Source: UBA6244 sp041582875
Lineage (GTDB): Bacteria > Bacteroidota > Bacteroidia > Bacteroidales > F082
DNA: 64,000 bases
NCBI GenBank assembly: GCA_041582875.1
Contig: JBFHGX010000003.1
Location: 1 to 64,000 of the forward strand
Reading direction: 5' to 3'
The notes beneath the pieces were generated by a model. It was not told the origin of the DNA. It searched no databases and was given only the letters and a program-made list of their open reading frames with translations. Made by a program: the position numbers and the translations under genes. Positions 1-8,448 of this stretch are shown here, one piece after another (position 1 is the first letter of the stretch; every line of letters starts with the position of its first letter).

Positions 1-1283
1 ATGGGATGAGTAAAATAGTTAAACGATGGGCCGATTTTTAGCATCACATGCCGCGAAACACGATAGTGCAAATCAAGGTGTAGCGAAAGTTGAAACAGAT
101 CTTGAGTACGCGTAACTTCTTTGTATGTGCTGTTGAGGATTCGCGCGTTTTCTTTATAGAGTGCAGGATGGTTTGGGTTGGTTTGAATGAGATGCATCCA
201 GGAGACTCCACCCGATAATGAAACAGAAAAATGCTTATTTGAAAATAGCTCACATCCAATCGAAAACGGAACCTTCAAGTATTGATATTGACTAGTAAAA
301 TGTGCGGTATCGCCATATTCAATGGAGTCGTACACATCCACAGTGGTGGTAAAATACTGTGTAGTTCCCGAAATCGGATCGTAATAAACCGAATCGACAT
401 AAATGTAGGAGTCGATGAGTTCGTTTTGAAGATAGCTAAAAGCTATTTGAGACTTGTCACTGGAAAAGATCACCCCCAAGCCTGTCGTAAAGAACATTTT
501 ACCCGGATGATAGCTGAGTTCAATTTCCAGCGTATTCCATTCCTGAAGACAGGTTCCGTCAACCTGGTTGCCTTTCAAAAACTGATCGTACCTACCCAAT
601 AATCCCATGCTGAAATAAGCATCGTTTCCGGTAAATGGGCTACAGGTTAAATCTTCCTTTACAAAGGGAAATGATTGTGAATCACCTGTAGTCAGGGCTC
701 CCTTTCTTGGTGATAAGCCTGTTATTACCAAACGTTCGTTTCGTGTTGTCATGTTCGAGATCTCGGCAAAAAACGATTCATTGTGGTGGTTGCTGGTGAT
801 GAGATTCTGTTTGTGATCAACGTTTTTAATTAACTCTGTCGTAACCGGAAGTATATATGTATTGTCAATGTTTTCAGATATTTCTTCAATTTGCATTACT
901 TGATCAGGTGATTCTTCCTGTAGCGGGACGACATTCAAATTTGATTTGTGGCTCTCCGGATTATGATTTGTCTTATTGCTTTCAATCTCGGCAATGGTTA
1001 CTGTTTTATGGCTAGCCTGATATTTATAGAGTATGAAAAGGGAAATCAGTAGCAACGCTGTCAAAAGCAAACCTCTTTTGAGGTAAATTTTCGAAAGGGA
1101 AGACTTAGCCATCGAGCCTTCAATTGACTCCCACAGGTTGGCATCGGGCTGATGTTGAGGAAGTTCATCTACAGGAAAAGGGAACATGCTGTTTTCCAGC
1201 CTATCCCACAACAACTCATCCGGTGAGTAAACCGGAAGCTCATGGATGGCCTGCATCAGGATATGGGGATTGTTTTCCTTCAT
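1..1283 (-). CDS. Sigma-factor-linked membrane protein with C-terminal beta-barrel-like domain (partial)
   Basis: The reading frame is open from an ATG at 1283 down to the window edge, so the C-terminus is missing (about 427 codons present). The first ~65 residues are soluble and contain two short repeats of an LW-type motif (DELLWDRLENS and DANLWESIEGS). A single membrane segment follows (around residues 68-86, rich in L and I), then a polar linker, then alternating hydrophobic and aromatic strands such as YLKVPFSIGCELF, which look like an outer-membrane beta-barrel (PorT-like). The start lies one base after the stop of the ECF sigma factor (TAAAATG), so the two are translationally coupled. 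That position and the N-terminal/TM layout suggest an anti-sigma or sensor role. No exact family is recognised; the function is inferred from context. Confidence 0.75.
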   Translation of the reverse strand, partial: MKENNPHILMQAIHELPVYSPDELLWDRLENSMFPFPVDELPQHQPDANLWESIEGSMAKSSLSKIYLKRGLLLTALLLISLFILYKYQASHKTVTIAEIESNKTNHNPESHKSNLNVVPLQEESPDQVMQIEEISENIDNTYILPVTTELIKNVDHKQNLITSNHHNESFFAEISNMTTRNERLVITGLSPRKGALTTGDSQSFPFVKEDLTCSPFTGNDAYFSMGLLGRYDQFLKGNQVDGTCLQEWNTLEIELSYHPGKMFFTTGLGVIFSSDKSQIAFSYLQNELIDSYIYVDSVYYDPISGTTQYFTTTVDVYDSIEYGDTAHFTSQYQYLKVPFSIGCELFSNKHFSVSLSGGVSWMHLIQTNPNHPALYKENARILNSTYKEVTRTQDLFQLSLHLDLHYRVSRHVMLKIGPSFNYFTHP

Positions 1284-1284
1284 T

Positions 1285-1818
1285 TTATTGGCCATTGGTT
1301 AATATTTTCCTGAGGTATTTTTTAGCATGGAATAATTGTGATTTTGTTGTCCCTTCCGAGATGTGCAGCATTTCGGCTACTTCATGGTGCTTATATCCTT
1401 CAATGGCAATCAATGAAAATACAACGCGGTAACCTTCTGGAAGACTGAACAATGCCTTTTCGAGCAATTCCCCTGACATGGGATCGGGCCAGGTGAGTAC
1501 GCCCTCAGAAATGGGTTGATCGGTATAATTTATCTGACGTTGTTTTTTTAGCGTTTTTAGTGAAGTATGGACGACAATTTTTCGCATCCAGAACTTTAAA
1601 ACCGATGTATTTCTGAGCGATTGGATGCTATTGAAGATTTGGATAAAGGAATCGTGAAGTATGTCGTTGGAGAGATCTTTATCGTTAACAATATGATAGG
1701 CTGTTGTAAACAAGTCTTTGCTATACCTATTGTACAATAATTTACGCGAAAGATTGTCATTTTTAATACAACCTTTCACCAAATCATCGTCTAAAGGGGT
1801 ATAATTGTTTGTCTTCAA
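1285..1818 (-). CDS. RNA polymerase ECF sigma factor (sigma-70 family)
   Basis: 177 residues, the usual size for an extracytoplasmic-function sigma factor. An N-terminal sigma-2 region (DLFTTAYHIVNDKDLSNDILHDSFIQI by alignment, seen in shorter pieces such as LSNDILHDSFIQIF) is followed by a C-terminal sigma-4 helix-turn-helix (EGYKHHEVAEMLHISEGT), which contacts the -35 region. It directs RNA polymerase to a small regulon. It lies immediately upstream of, and almost abuts, a membrane protein gene that probably controls it. A T-rich stretch with a near -7 match (TACCTTTA on the minus strand around 1865) lies upstream. Bacteroidota carry many such pairs; the stimulus cannot be read from sequence. 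Confidence 0.9.
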   Translation of the reverse strand: MKTNNYTPLDDDLVKGCIKNDNLSRKLLYNRYSKDLFTTAYHIVNDKDLSNDILHDSFIQIFNSIQSLRNTSVLKFWMRKIVVHTSLKTLKKQRQINYTDQPISEGVLTWPDPMSGELLEKALFSLPEGYRVVFSLIAIEGYKHHEVAEMLHISEGTTKSQLFHAKKYLRKILTNGQ

Positions 1819-1931
1819 TTATTTGAATAGGTTTATTATATGATTTATAATGGCCAATAAAGGTAATTATTTAACGCGATTAACAGCGTTGTTTGCAACA
1901 AGAAAAACTTTTGTTTAAATCCCATAACCGA

Positions 1932-1978
1932 CCCCTGCTTCTTGCCCCATTTTTTATAGAAGGAGTAAGAAGCAGGGG
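1932..1978 (-). terminator. Long-loop inverted repeat downstream of the T9SS cargo gene
   Basis: A 12-base stem (CCCCTGCTTCTT at 1932-1943, complement at 1967-1978) with a loop of about 23 bases lies just beyond the stop of the minus-strand gene that ends at 2003. There is no good U-tract, so this may be an RNA-stabilising hairpin rather than a classical intrinsic terminator. Confidence 0.45.
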
Positions 1979-2002
1979 GTGAACGCAGGTATGTATTTGC
2001 TG

Positions 2003-3094
2003 CTAATTTCCTTTTACAAATTTTTGAGTAAATGAATATCCAACTCCATTTGAAACTTGCACAAAGTAAATTCCTGGTTCAAATTGACTCGTATTGATGT
2101 TTACATCTTTTGAACCGTTGATATAGAGGCTCTGTTGTTGAACTACCTGCCCCAGCTGGTTCATTACTTGATATTGGATTTGACCCTGATCGGCCAATTC
2201 CAGATGTACATTTACAAAATCGGTGGCCGGATTGGGATAGACTTTAAAGGCGGTGAGCATATCCTGAGCTCCAACATCCACCAACATATTGGCATAAGAT
2301 AAACCGAGAGCAAAGACCAGTTCATTTTGAATTATTCCCCCCATGGTCATTTCTTCGCTACTATTTAACTCGCGAATAAACAATCCGCCGGCAAAGGCCT
2401 GGTTGGAGGTTAGGCTCGCTACATCAATCATACTACCTGTTTGCGCTTGTGTTGCGATGTCGTATTTTACAATCATGGCACCACTGCTATCCTGACTAAA
2501 TCCCCAAAGAAAAGGACCGTTGGGGGTACTGTTGTCAATGGCTAATCCGGTAATCGACTCCATGGTAACTCCGGAGGGCACCCAAGAATCGAGAACATGG
2601 CCTTGCATATCAATTTTGCTAAAATCAGGCTCCCACTTTTTTGTAGCCCATAAAACACCTTCCACTGGGTCGTATGCCATTCCTCTGATTGAAAAATTGG
2701 TAAAAACCGTGTCAATAAGCACTTTGTTTTCGAGATCTAAAACGTAGAAAAAGCTTTCGGCCGGACTACCATAGTAATATTGTCCATCATAGGCCAAATC
2801 TCTGGTCTTTATGGCTCCCGGGATTTTGAAGATTTCAAGAACAGTACCATCCTGTGCGTATTTGGCCAAACTATCTAATCTCCATTGGGTAACATAAAAA
2901 TCAGTGCCGTTGGTTTCCACACCATATTCACCCAAAAAGGCAATACAAGGAAATGAAAACTGAAGATTAAACGTATCCCGATCAAGTTGTGAAATTTGAA
3001 CAGCATGTTGTTCAGGAGCAATTTCACTTTGATTTTGCTGAGCAAAACCATTGAGACTAAAAACTCCGACTAAAAAAAGTAATAGGTATTTCAT
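2003..3094 (-). CDS. Secreted beta-propeller-like protein with T9SS type A sorting domain
   Basis: 363 residues. A signal peptide (MKYLLLFLVGVFSLNGFAQ) is followed by repeated propeller-like blades (LAYDGQYYYGSPAES, MAYDPVEGVLWATKK, LAIDNSTPNGPFLWG), similar in style to the N-terminus of the large protein at 32689-35601. The last ~75 residues form a Por-secretion tail: FKVYPNPATDFVNV, then LGQVV, then PGIYFVQVSNG and a lysine near the end. The protein is therefore expected to cross the outer membrane by T9SS and be released or anchored to the surface. It is monocistronic between an ECF sigma factor and lpxR. The substrate or ligand is unknown. Confidence 0.8.
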   Translation of the reverse strand: MKYLLLFLVGVFSLNGFAQQNQSEIAPEQHAVQISQLDRDTFNLQFSFPCIAFLGEYGVETNGTDFYVTQWRLDSLAKYAQDGTVLEIFKIPGAIKTRDLAYDGQYYYGSPAESFFYVLDLENKVLIDTVFTNFSIRGMAYDPVEGVLWATKKWEPDFSKIDMQGHVLDSWVPSGVTMESITGLAIDNSTPNGPFLWGFSQDSSGAMIVKYDIATQAQTGSMIDVASLTSNQAFAGGLFIRELNSSEEMTMGGIIQNELVFALGLSYANMLVDVGAQDMLTAFKVYPNPATDFVNVHLELADQGQIQYQVMNQLGQVVQQQSLYINGSKDVNINTSQFEPGIYFVQVSNGVGYSFTQKFVKGN

Positions 3095-3282
3095 AATGCG
3101 TTTGGTTTGATAATAATTATGATAATTAATTGATATTACCTTAAAGGGCCTGAAGGAGGTGAAAAGGTTGTATGGAGTTGGAATATTAGTTGTTTCAACA
3201 ATAAACCGAATACAATAAAATATTAGCGGGATAGAAACTATATAGATCTGATTATCATTAAGTATATAGGATGATGCTATTG

Positions 3283-4259
3283 CTAAAAATACACTTTCAA
3301 TTCAAAACTACCGTACTGATGGTCGCTTCCCAGGTTAAATTCTTTGGTAAGATAACAATGGGCATAGCTCAGACTAATCTTTTTCCAGATGAACCCTACC
3401 TGAGTGCTTGCCGACCATACCCAAGGGGTTATTTCTTTGTAGGTAAGTACATACGCATCATTCGGTGAGAATAATCCACCTTGCATTGTGGCATTATACC
3501 CCACCCATTTAATATATGTATCGATGTTAATATAAGGCGTAAAACGCTTGTTAGCGGATGATTTCTGATGTTGCTGTGTTGCTTTGGTGTTGAACAGCTG
3601 TTGACCAGCCACCAGCGTTAATCCTGCACTCACATCATCAAATAAGGTTCCAAGGCGGGCCTTTCCGGTACTCGAAATGGCAAATGAAGGCAAATACACC
3701 AGCGGGATTTTTACGCCCAAGTCAAAGTTGAGGATGATGTCATTCTCGATTTCATATTTCCAGCCATTGGCCTCAGGAGAATCGATCCAATCGTGTATTT
3801 TTTGTTGCAAGTATTCGCCTCCTGCAGCAGGACCCATTACACCCAGCCTAATAGCCGGATAAAGGGTTATTCCTGTTTCCTGATTTATGAAATACGCAAA
3901 ATGATCTATCTCGAGTGTAGCAGCAAAAGGGCGGTCGTTGAATTGAACCAATGTATCACGAATATTTTTAGGGGTATACAACCGTTGGGCCAGGGAAACT
4001 CCGGAATAACAATGGCTGTTTTGTTCATGTATGGAAAGCATCCTTACCAAAGGGCTCTTGTTAAAAGCAGGCAATACCAGCTCAAATTCAAGACCTTGTG
4101 TATAGTAATAATCAGTAAAATAGTAGGTGTCGTTATCGAAGGTAAGTGAAAAGCTTTTTTTTGTTCTTCATTCCAAAAGGCATCATCCATTGCCACCTGA
4201 CTGAAAACTACTTGAAAACAGAGGATGAAAACAAAAACAAAAAAGGGGAATTTAAACAC
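3283..4259 (-). CDS. lpxR: LpxR-family lipid A 3-O-deacylase (DUF2219), frame interrupted at an A8 run
   Basis: Two overlapping minus-strand frames make one protein. Frame one (from 4259) gives a signal peptide (MFKFPFFVFVFILCFQVVFS) and runs to QKK. After a -1 shift the other frame continues with SFSLTFDNDTYYFTDYYYTQG, in pieces: a DND active-site motif followed by TDYYYTQG, as in LpxR. Downstream is RLGVMGPAAGGEYLQQKIHDW then SPEANGW, the other LpxR signature. LpxR removes the 3'-acyloxyacyl chain of lipid A in the outer membrane and is a 12-stranded barrel. The shift site is eight A residues on the coding strand; one more A would restore a 325-residue protein. It may be a sequencing or assembly error, a phase-variable off state, or a programmed slip. 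It is the last gene of the rpoN/PAP2-like group (14-base gap). Confidence 0.8.
4155..4162 (-). other. A8 homopolymer (slippery tract) inside lpxR
   Basis: The plus strand reads T8, so the coding strand reads CAAAAAAAAGC. In the upstream frame the codons are CAA AAA AAA GCT, which puts A AAA AAA G in the correct phase for a -1 slip. After such a slip the LpxR family sequence continues without interruption. Confidence 0.85.
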
Positions 4260-4273
4260 TTTTTAAAATAGGC

Positions 4274-4885
4274 TTACACAAAATAAAACAACAACATCTG
4301 ACTAAGGATTCCCAATAAAAAACCATTATACACCTGTGCGGGAGTATGTACTTTAAGCAGTAAGCGCGCAGTTCCCACCATGCCTGCCACCAATAAAACT
4401 ACCGAAATCCAAACCACCAAATCCACTTGAAATCGCAATGAGAAACCTAACAATGCCCCTAAAAAACCTCCCCAAGAAGTGGCATGAATACTGATCTTGG
4501 TAAAATAATTGATAATTAAACAAAACAATACCAACATGGTAGCACCTATCATAAATAGGGTAATGATGGTATTTTGCTCCGACTGTTTGAGCAAATAGTA
4601 GGCCAGGTAAAAAAAAACTGCCACCATTATCAGCGGCATCACACGCTCCTGACGTTCGGGCATTTCCAAACTCTTGATCACATTAAATTTCCGTAAAATC
4701 AGCAAAATGAGTGCCGGCATCACAAAAGTGATCAAAAAAACAAAGGCAGTAACCATGTATTTGTATACCGGTGGCATTGAAAGAAAAAAATGGGAATGCA
4801 AATTGGTAAGTACCAACAAAGCATAAGTTGGAACCAACAAGGGATGAAAGATAACGGAAATAATTTGTGCCGGTTTGAAATTCAT
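4274..4885 (-). CDS. PAP2-like polytopic membrane protein
   Basis: 203 residues with about five to six membrane segments (for example TAFVFLITFVMPALILLIL and WISVVLLVAGMVGTARLLL). The C-terminal half keeps a shadow of the PAP2 phosphatase layout: SIHATSWGG where PSGH would be, and ARLLLKVHTPAQV where SR-x5-H-x3-D would be. The last aspartate position is Q, and the first basic motif is not evident. It may be an inactive or altered-chemistry relative of PAP2 lipid phosphatases. It starts 11 bases after the rpoN stop and ends 14 bases before lpxR, so it is almost certainly in the same operon. A role in lipid A or undecaprenyl phosphate metabolism is an inference. Confidence 0.65.
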   Translation of the reverse strand: MNFKPAQIISVIFHPLLVPTYALLVLTNLHSHFFLSMPPVYKYMVTAFVFLITFVMPALILLILRKFNVIKSLEMPERQERVMPLIMVAVFFYLAYYLLKQSEQNTIITLFMIGATMLVLFCLIINYFTKISIHATSWGGFLGALLGFSLRFQVDLVVWISVVLLVAGMVGTARLLLKVHTPAQVYNGFLLGILSQMLLFYFV

Positions 4886-4896
4886 TGACTAACTGT

Positions 4897-6387
4897 TTAT
4901 TGAAGCTCTTTGCGTAACCGAGCTACAGGTATTTGAAGTTGTTCGCGGTATTTAGCCACCGTACGTCGGGCAATTGGATATCCTTTTTCTTTTAAACAAG
5001 AGGTGAGATACTCATCGGTATATGGTTTTTTCTTGTCTTCCTCGTTGATAATATCGCTCAAAATTCGTTTGATTTCACGTGTTGAAACCTCTTCACCATC
5101 ATCCTTTTGCATGCTTTCGCTGAAAAATGTTTTCAATAGCAAGGTTCCAAAAGGAGTTTGTACATATTTACTATTGGCCACACGCGAGATGGTACTGATA
5201 TCCAGATTTACCTTTTCGGCGATATCCTTTAAAATCATGGGGCGCAATTTGGTATCGTCTCCTGTCAACAGATATTCGTGCTGATAATCCATAATGGCGT
5301 GCATGGTATCGAACAAGGTATTTTGGCGTTGTTTAATGGCATCGATGAACCACCGGGCCGAATCCACTTTTTGCTTAATAAACGAAAGGGCTTCCTTTTG
5401 TTTCTTTGTTTTTTTTTGTGAGCCCAAATTCTGAATCATATGTGAATAGGACTGACTTACGCGCAAATCGGGATTATTCCACGAGTTCAGCGTCAATTCG
5501 AGTAATCCACCATTGTTGGTGATGGTAAAATCAGGAATGATATAGTGGTTGGTTCTGGTCGTTTCACTTAAAGAGTTACCGGGCTTGGGATTGAGTTTCA
5601 GAATCTCTTCCATTCCCTTTTTCAACTGATCCTCTGAAATTTCAAGGCGTTTTACAATTTTTTGATAGTGTTTTTTGGTGAAGTCGTTAAACGATCGATT
5701 GATAATGCGAATGGCTAGGTCAAGGCTTTCGGAAGGGCGTTCTCTGGATTTTCGATCCAATTGAATAAACAAACACTCTTTCAAATTACGTGCACCCACT
5801 CCTGAGGGGTCGAAATCCTGAATTATTTTAAGCACTTCCTCCACATCTGATTTGTCGACCATGATGTTTTGGTTAAAGGCCATGTCGTCGGCAATGGCCT
5901 CAATATCACGGTGCAGGTACCCGGAGTCATCTAAATTACCAATGATATATAATCCGATTTGATACTTTTTATCATCGAGATACTGCTGACTCAGTTGTTC
6001 TTCCAACATCTCATGAAAACTTTTGCCTGAGGCAAAAGGAATTTCTTTGCGTTCGTCGTCGGAACTGTAGTTGTTGGTTTGCAGCTTATATGAGGGCACG
6101 TCATCCTCGTTGATGTAGTCGTTCAAATCAAATTCAGGATCCTTTTCCTGATAATCCTCGATACTGGTATCTGAATAATCCTCGCCCTCCGATTCGTTGT
6201 CTGAAGACGAATTTTCATCATAGTCGCCAAACTCTTCACCATCCACTTCAAGGGCGGGATTGTCCTCAATTTCCTGTTTAATGCGTTGTTCCAAACCCAC
6301 CGTAGGTATCTGCAACAACTTCATCAGCAATATTTGCTGAGGCGATAACTTTTGAAGTAGTTTTTGTTGGAGTCTTTGGTTTAGCAT
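4897..6387 (-). CDS. rpoN: RNA polymerase sigma-54 factor RpoN
   Basis: 496 residues. Region I is clear at the N-terminus (residues 1-50: QRLQQKLLQKLSPQQILLMK, rich in Q and L, then EIEDNPALEVD), followed by an acidic region II (about 50-115), the core-binding domain, and the RpoN box ARRTVAKYR (about 473-481) near the C-terminus, which reads the -24 element. Sigma-54 directs transcription that depends on AAA+ enhancer-binding proteins; no such activator is in this window. It is preceded by its own promoter (6437-6467) and followed closely by the PAP2-like and lpxR genes. asnS lies upstream on the same strand, a neighbourhood seen in other Bacteroidota. Confidence 0.97.
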   Translation of the reverse strand: MLNQRLQQKLLQKLSPQQILLMKLLQIPTVGLEQRIKQEIEDNPALEVDGEEFGDYDENSSSDNESEGEDYSDTSIEDYQEKDPEFDLNDYINEDDVPSYKLQTNNYSSDDERKEIPFASGKSFHEMLEEQLSQQYLDDKKYQIGLYIIGNLDDSGYLHRDIEAIADDMAFNQNIMVDKSDVEEVLKIIQDFDPSGVGARNLKECLFIQLDRKSRERPSESLDLAIRIINRSFNDFTKKHYQKIVKRLEISEDQLKKGMEEILKLNPKPGNSLSETTRTNHYIIPDFTITNNGGLLELTLNSWNNPDLRVSQSYSHMIQNLGSQKKTKKQKEALSFIKQKVDSARWFIDAIKQRQNTLFDTMHAIMDYQHEYLLTGDDTKLRPMILKDIAEKVNLDISTISRVANSKYVQTPFGTLLLKTFFSESMQKDDGEEVSTREIKRILSDIINEEDKKKPYTDEYLTSCLKEKGYPIARRTVAKYREQLQIPVARLRKELQ

Positions 6388-6436
6388 AAATTAGAAAGTT
6401 GATTAATATCTGTAACGATAACAACATCCACTTGAG

Positions 6437-6467
6437 CAAATGTAGCAAGATTTTTATCATGGCACAA
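6437..6467 (-). promoter_or_regulatory. Bacteroidota-type promoter for rpoN
   Basis: On the minus strand a TTG (complement of 6465-6467) is followed after exactly 20 bases by TACATTTG (complement of 6437-6444), matching the -33 TTG / -7 TAnnTTTG consensus of the Bacteroidota primary sigma factor. It would start transcription near 6430, about 40 bases before the rpoN ATG. The rest of the 6388-6722 intergenic region shows no convincing gene. Confidence 0.6.
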
Positions 6468-6632
6468 TTTTGGATTGTGCAATTTTCACCCAGAGAAGCA
6501 TAATAAGCCTCAAGTATTTGTATATCAACAATTAAAAAATAAAAGACAGGGGAAATTATTTTCCAATTCATTATTTACAATGAATCAATCAAAATCACCA
6601 CCTGAAATAAAAACCCATATAGCCAAAACAAG

Positions 6633-6654
6633 TATAGCCACCCAAGTGGCTATA
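6633..6654 (-). terminator. Hairpin in the asnS-rpoN intergenic region
   Basis: A perfect 9-base stem, TATAGCCAC (6633-6641) with GTGGCTATA (6646-6654), and a 4-base loop, about 70 bases beyond the asnS stop. On the minus strand it is followed by CTTGTTTT, a weak U-tract, so it probably ends asnS transcription inefficiently. Confidence 0.45.
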
Positions 6655-6722
6655 AACTCAAATTCATTGATATAGTAAAACAATCTGCAGACCACTTTCC
6701 GGACAAGAGAGTCAGGTTCAGA

Positions 6723-8162
6723 CTAAAATTCCAGGTTTTGAGGAGTTCTGGGGAAAGGAATCACATCTCTGATATTGCCCATACCCGTGATAAAAAGCAT
6801 CAGTCGCTCAAATCCAAGACCAAAACCAGCATGAGGAACCGTGCCAAACTTTCGGGTTTCCAAGTACCACCACATGCTTTCTTCAGGAATATGCATTTCT
6901 TTCATACGTGTAGCCAATTTGGTATAGTCCTCTTCACGTTGTGAACCGCCGATGATTTCACCAATTTGTGGGAAGAGCACATCCATGGCGCGAACCGTTT
7001 TTCCATCATCGTTTTGTTTCATGTAAAACGCTTTGATGTCTTTGGGGTAGTCGGTCAGGATAACAGGTTTTTTAAAGTGCTTTTCTACCAGATAACGTTC
7101 GTGTTCCGATTGCAAATCAGCACCCCAACCTTCGATAATGTATTGAAATTTTTTCTTTTTGTTGGCATTTGAATTCCTGAGAATATCAATGGCCTCGGTG
7201 TAGGTAACACGTTCAAAAGGATTGTCAAGAACAAAGCGCAATTTTTCGATAAGTTCCATTGATTGATCGACGGCTTTCTTATTTTTTTCCTCTTCCTGTA
7301 GACGTTTACTCAGGAACAGCAAGTCGTCCATACAGTTTTCGAGGGCATAGTTGGTAAGAAATTTCAACATGTCTTCGGCCAAATCCATATCGCCATGAAT
7401 ATCGCAAAAGGCCACTTCAGGTTCAATCATCCAAAACTCAGCCAAATGACGTGTGGTATTGGAGTTTTCGGCCCTGAAAGTTGGTCCAAAAGTATATACT
7501 TTCGATAGCGCCAATGCGGCCAATTCAGCTTCAAGCTGACCACTTACGGTAAGGTTAGCAGCTTTTCCAAAAAAGTCCTCGCTGAAATCAATATTGCCTT
7601 CCGGTGTTTTTGGAAGTTGGTTCAGGTCGAGGGTAGTGACTTGAAACATCTCGCCTGCGCCTTCGGCATCCGAACCGGTGATGATAGGTGCATGGACATT
7701 GTAAAACCCACGATCGTTAAAAAATTTATGCACTCCGAAAATCATGGCGTGACGGATTCGTCCGATGGCACTAAAAGTGCTGGTACGGTATCGCAAGTGA
7801 GCTTTTTCGCGCAAGAACTCGAGCGAATGCTTTTTGGGCTGTAATGGATATTCGTTTGGATTAGCTTCACCATATATTTCCACTTTGGAGGCCTGAACCT
7901 CAACCCGCTGTCCGCTTCCGGCTGATTCAATCAAAAGTCCGTCCACCGACAACGCCGCTCCTGTATGAATACGTTCGAGTAACTTATCGTTTTCCTCGTT
8001 CATTTCCACCACGATTTGAATATTATTGATTGTAGAGCCATCGTTTAACGCGATGAATGCCACGTTTTTACTTCCTCTTTTGGTGCGAACCCAACCCTTA
8101 ACATTGATTTCGCGACCTGCTTCTGTTGTTTTCAACAGCTCTTTGATCTCTATTCTTTCCAC
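6723..8162 (-). CDS. asnS: Asparagine--tRNA ligase
   Basis: 479 residues, full length. The N-terminal OB-fold anticodon-binding domain (about 1-110, GWVRTKRGSKNVAFIALNDG) is followed by the class II catalytic domain. Motif 2 is FGPTFRAENSNTTRHLAEF (about 225-243), with the FRAENS and RHLAEF elements that distinguish AsnRS. Motif 3 is GFGLGFERLMLFITG close to the C-terminus, ending in RTPQNLEF. It charges tRNA-Asn in the cytoplasm. A divergent 286-base region separates it from the DUF922 gene. Confidence 0.97.
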   Translation of the reverse strand: MERIEIKELLKTTEAGREINVKGWVRTKRGSKNVAFIALNDGSTINNIQIVVEMNEENDKLLERIHTGAALSVDGLLIESAGSGQRVEVQASKVEIYGEANPNEYPLQPKKHSLEFLREKAHLRYRTSTFSAIGRIRHAMIFGVHKFFNDRGFYNVHAPIITGSDAEGAGEMFQVTTLDLNQLPKTPEGNIDFSEDFFGKAANLTVSGQLEAELAALALSKVYTFGPTFRAENSNTTRHLAEFWMIEPEVAFCDIHGDMDLAEDMLKFLTNYALENCMDDLLFLSKRLQEEEKNKKAVDQSMELIEKLRFVLDNPFERVTYTEAIDILRNSNANKKKKFQYIIEGWGADLQSEHERYLVEKHFKKPVILTDYPKDIKAFYMKQNDDGKTVRAMDVLFPQIGEIIGGSQREEDYTKLATRMKEMHIPEESMWWYLETRKFGTVPHAGFGLGFERLMLFITGMGNIRDVIPFPRTPQNLEF

Positions 8163-8250
8163 AGTAATAAGTATTTAAAACTTTGCAAAAAAACTAAATT
8201 TCACGCAATTAAAGGCGGGTTTAGACTCACAAATAACATTTATTTATTTC

Positions 8251-8380
8251 TAAGGGTGATACCTCAAACTTTTATGTGGAAAAACTATGCGGTAAAACGG
8301 TTAAAATACCGTTTTTTTATCCCATTCTGAGGTGAATCTACCCATACGAATAGGTTAAAACGATGACTGTTTCACCCTTA
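8251..8380 (+). other. Nested inverted repeats in the divergent asnS/DUF922 region
   Basis: Three inverted repeats are nested: TAAGGGTGA (8251-8259) with TCACCCTTA (8372-8380), ACCTCA (8261-8266) with TGAGGT (8328-8333), and AAAACGGT (8294-8301) with ACCGTTTT (8308-8315), the last followed by a T7 run. No ORF explains them. They could form a structured leader RNA or a small RNA with an internal terminator. Strand is uncertain; plus is chosen because of the T-run. Confidence 0.3.
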
Positions 8381-8448
8381 TATCAATCATAAGCATTTGA
8401 AAAATATTTTTCCAAAAATAACGTTTGTATATTCAAATATTGGTTGAA

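Noticed and set aside
282..602. Plus-strand ORF of 106 codons
   Set aside because: It lies entirely inside the minus-strand partial gene at 1-1283, whose sequence has clear strand and helix features and couples to the sigma factor.
4155..4162. Programmed frameshift in lpxR as an established mechanism
   Set aside because: The phase fits, but no downstream stem-loop or upstream Shine-Dalgarno signal was shown to exist; reported only as one of three explanations.
4044..4259. 71-codon minus-strand ORF treated as its own gene
   Set aside because: It is the 5' part of lpxR before the A8 shift: it carries the signal peptide, and the family continues in the other frame.
6278..6571. 97-codon minus-strand ORF across the rpoN start and its promoter
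   Set aside because: It overlaps region I of rpoN in another frame and the -7 element; no homology.
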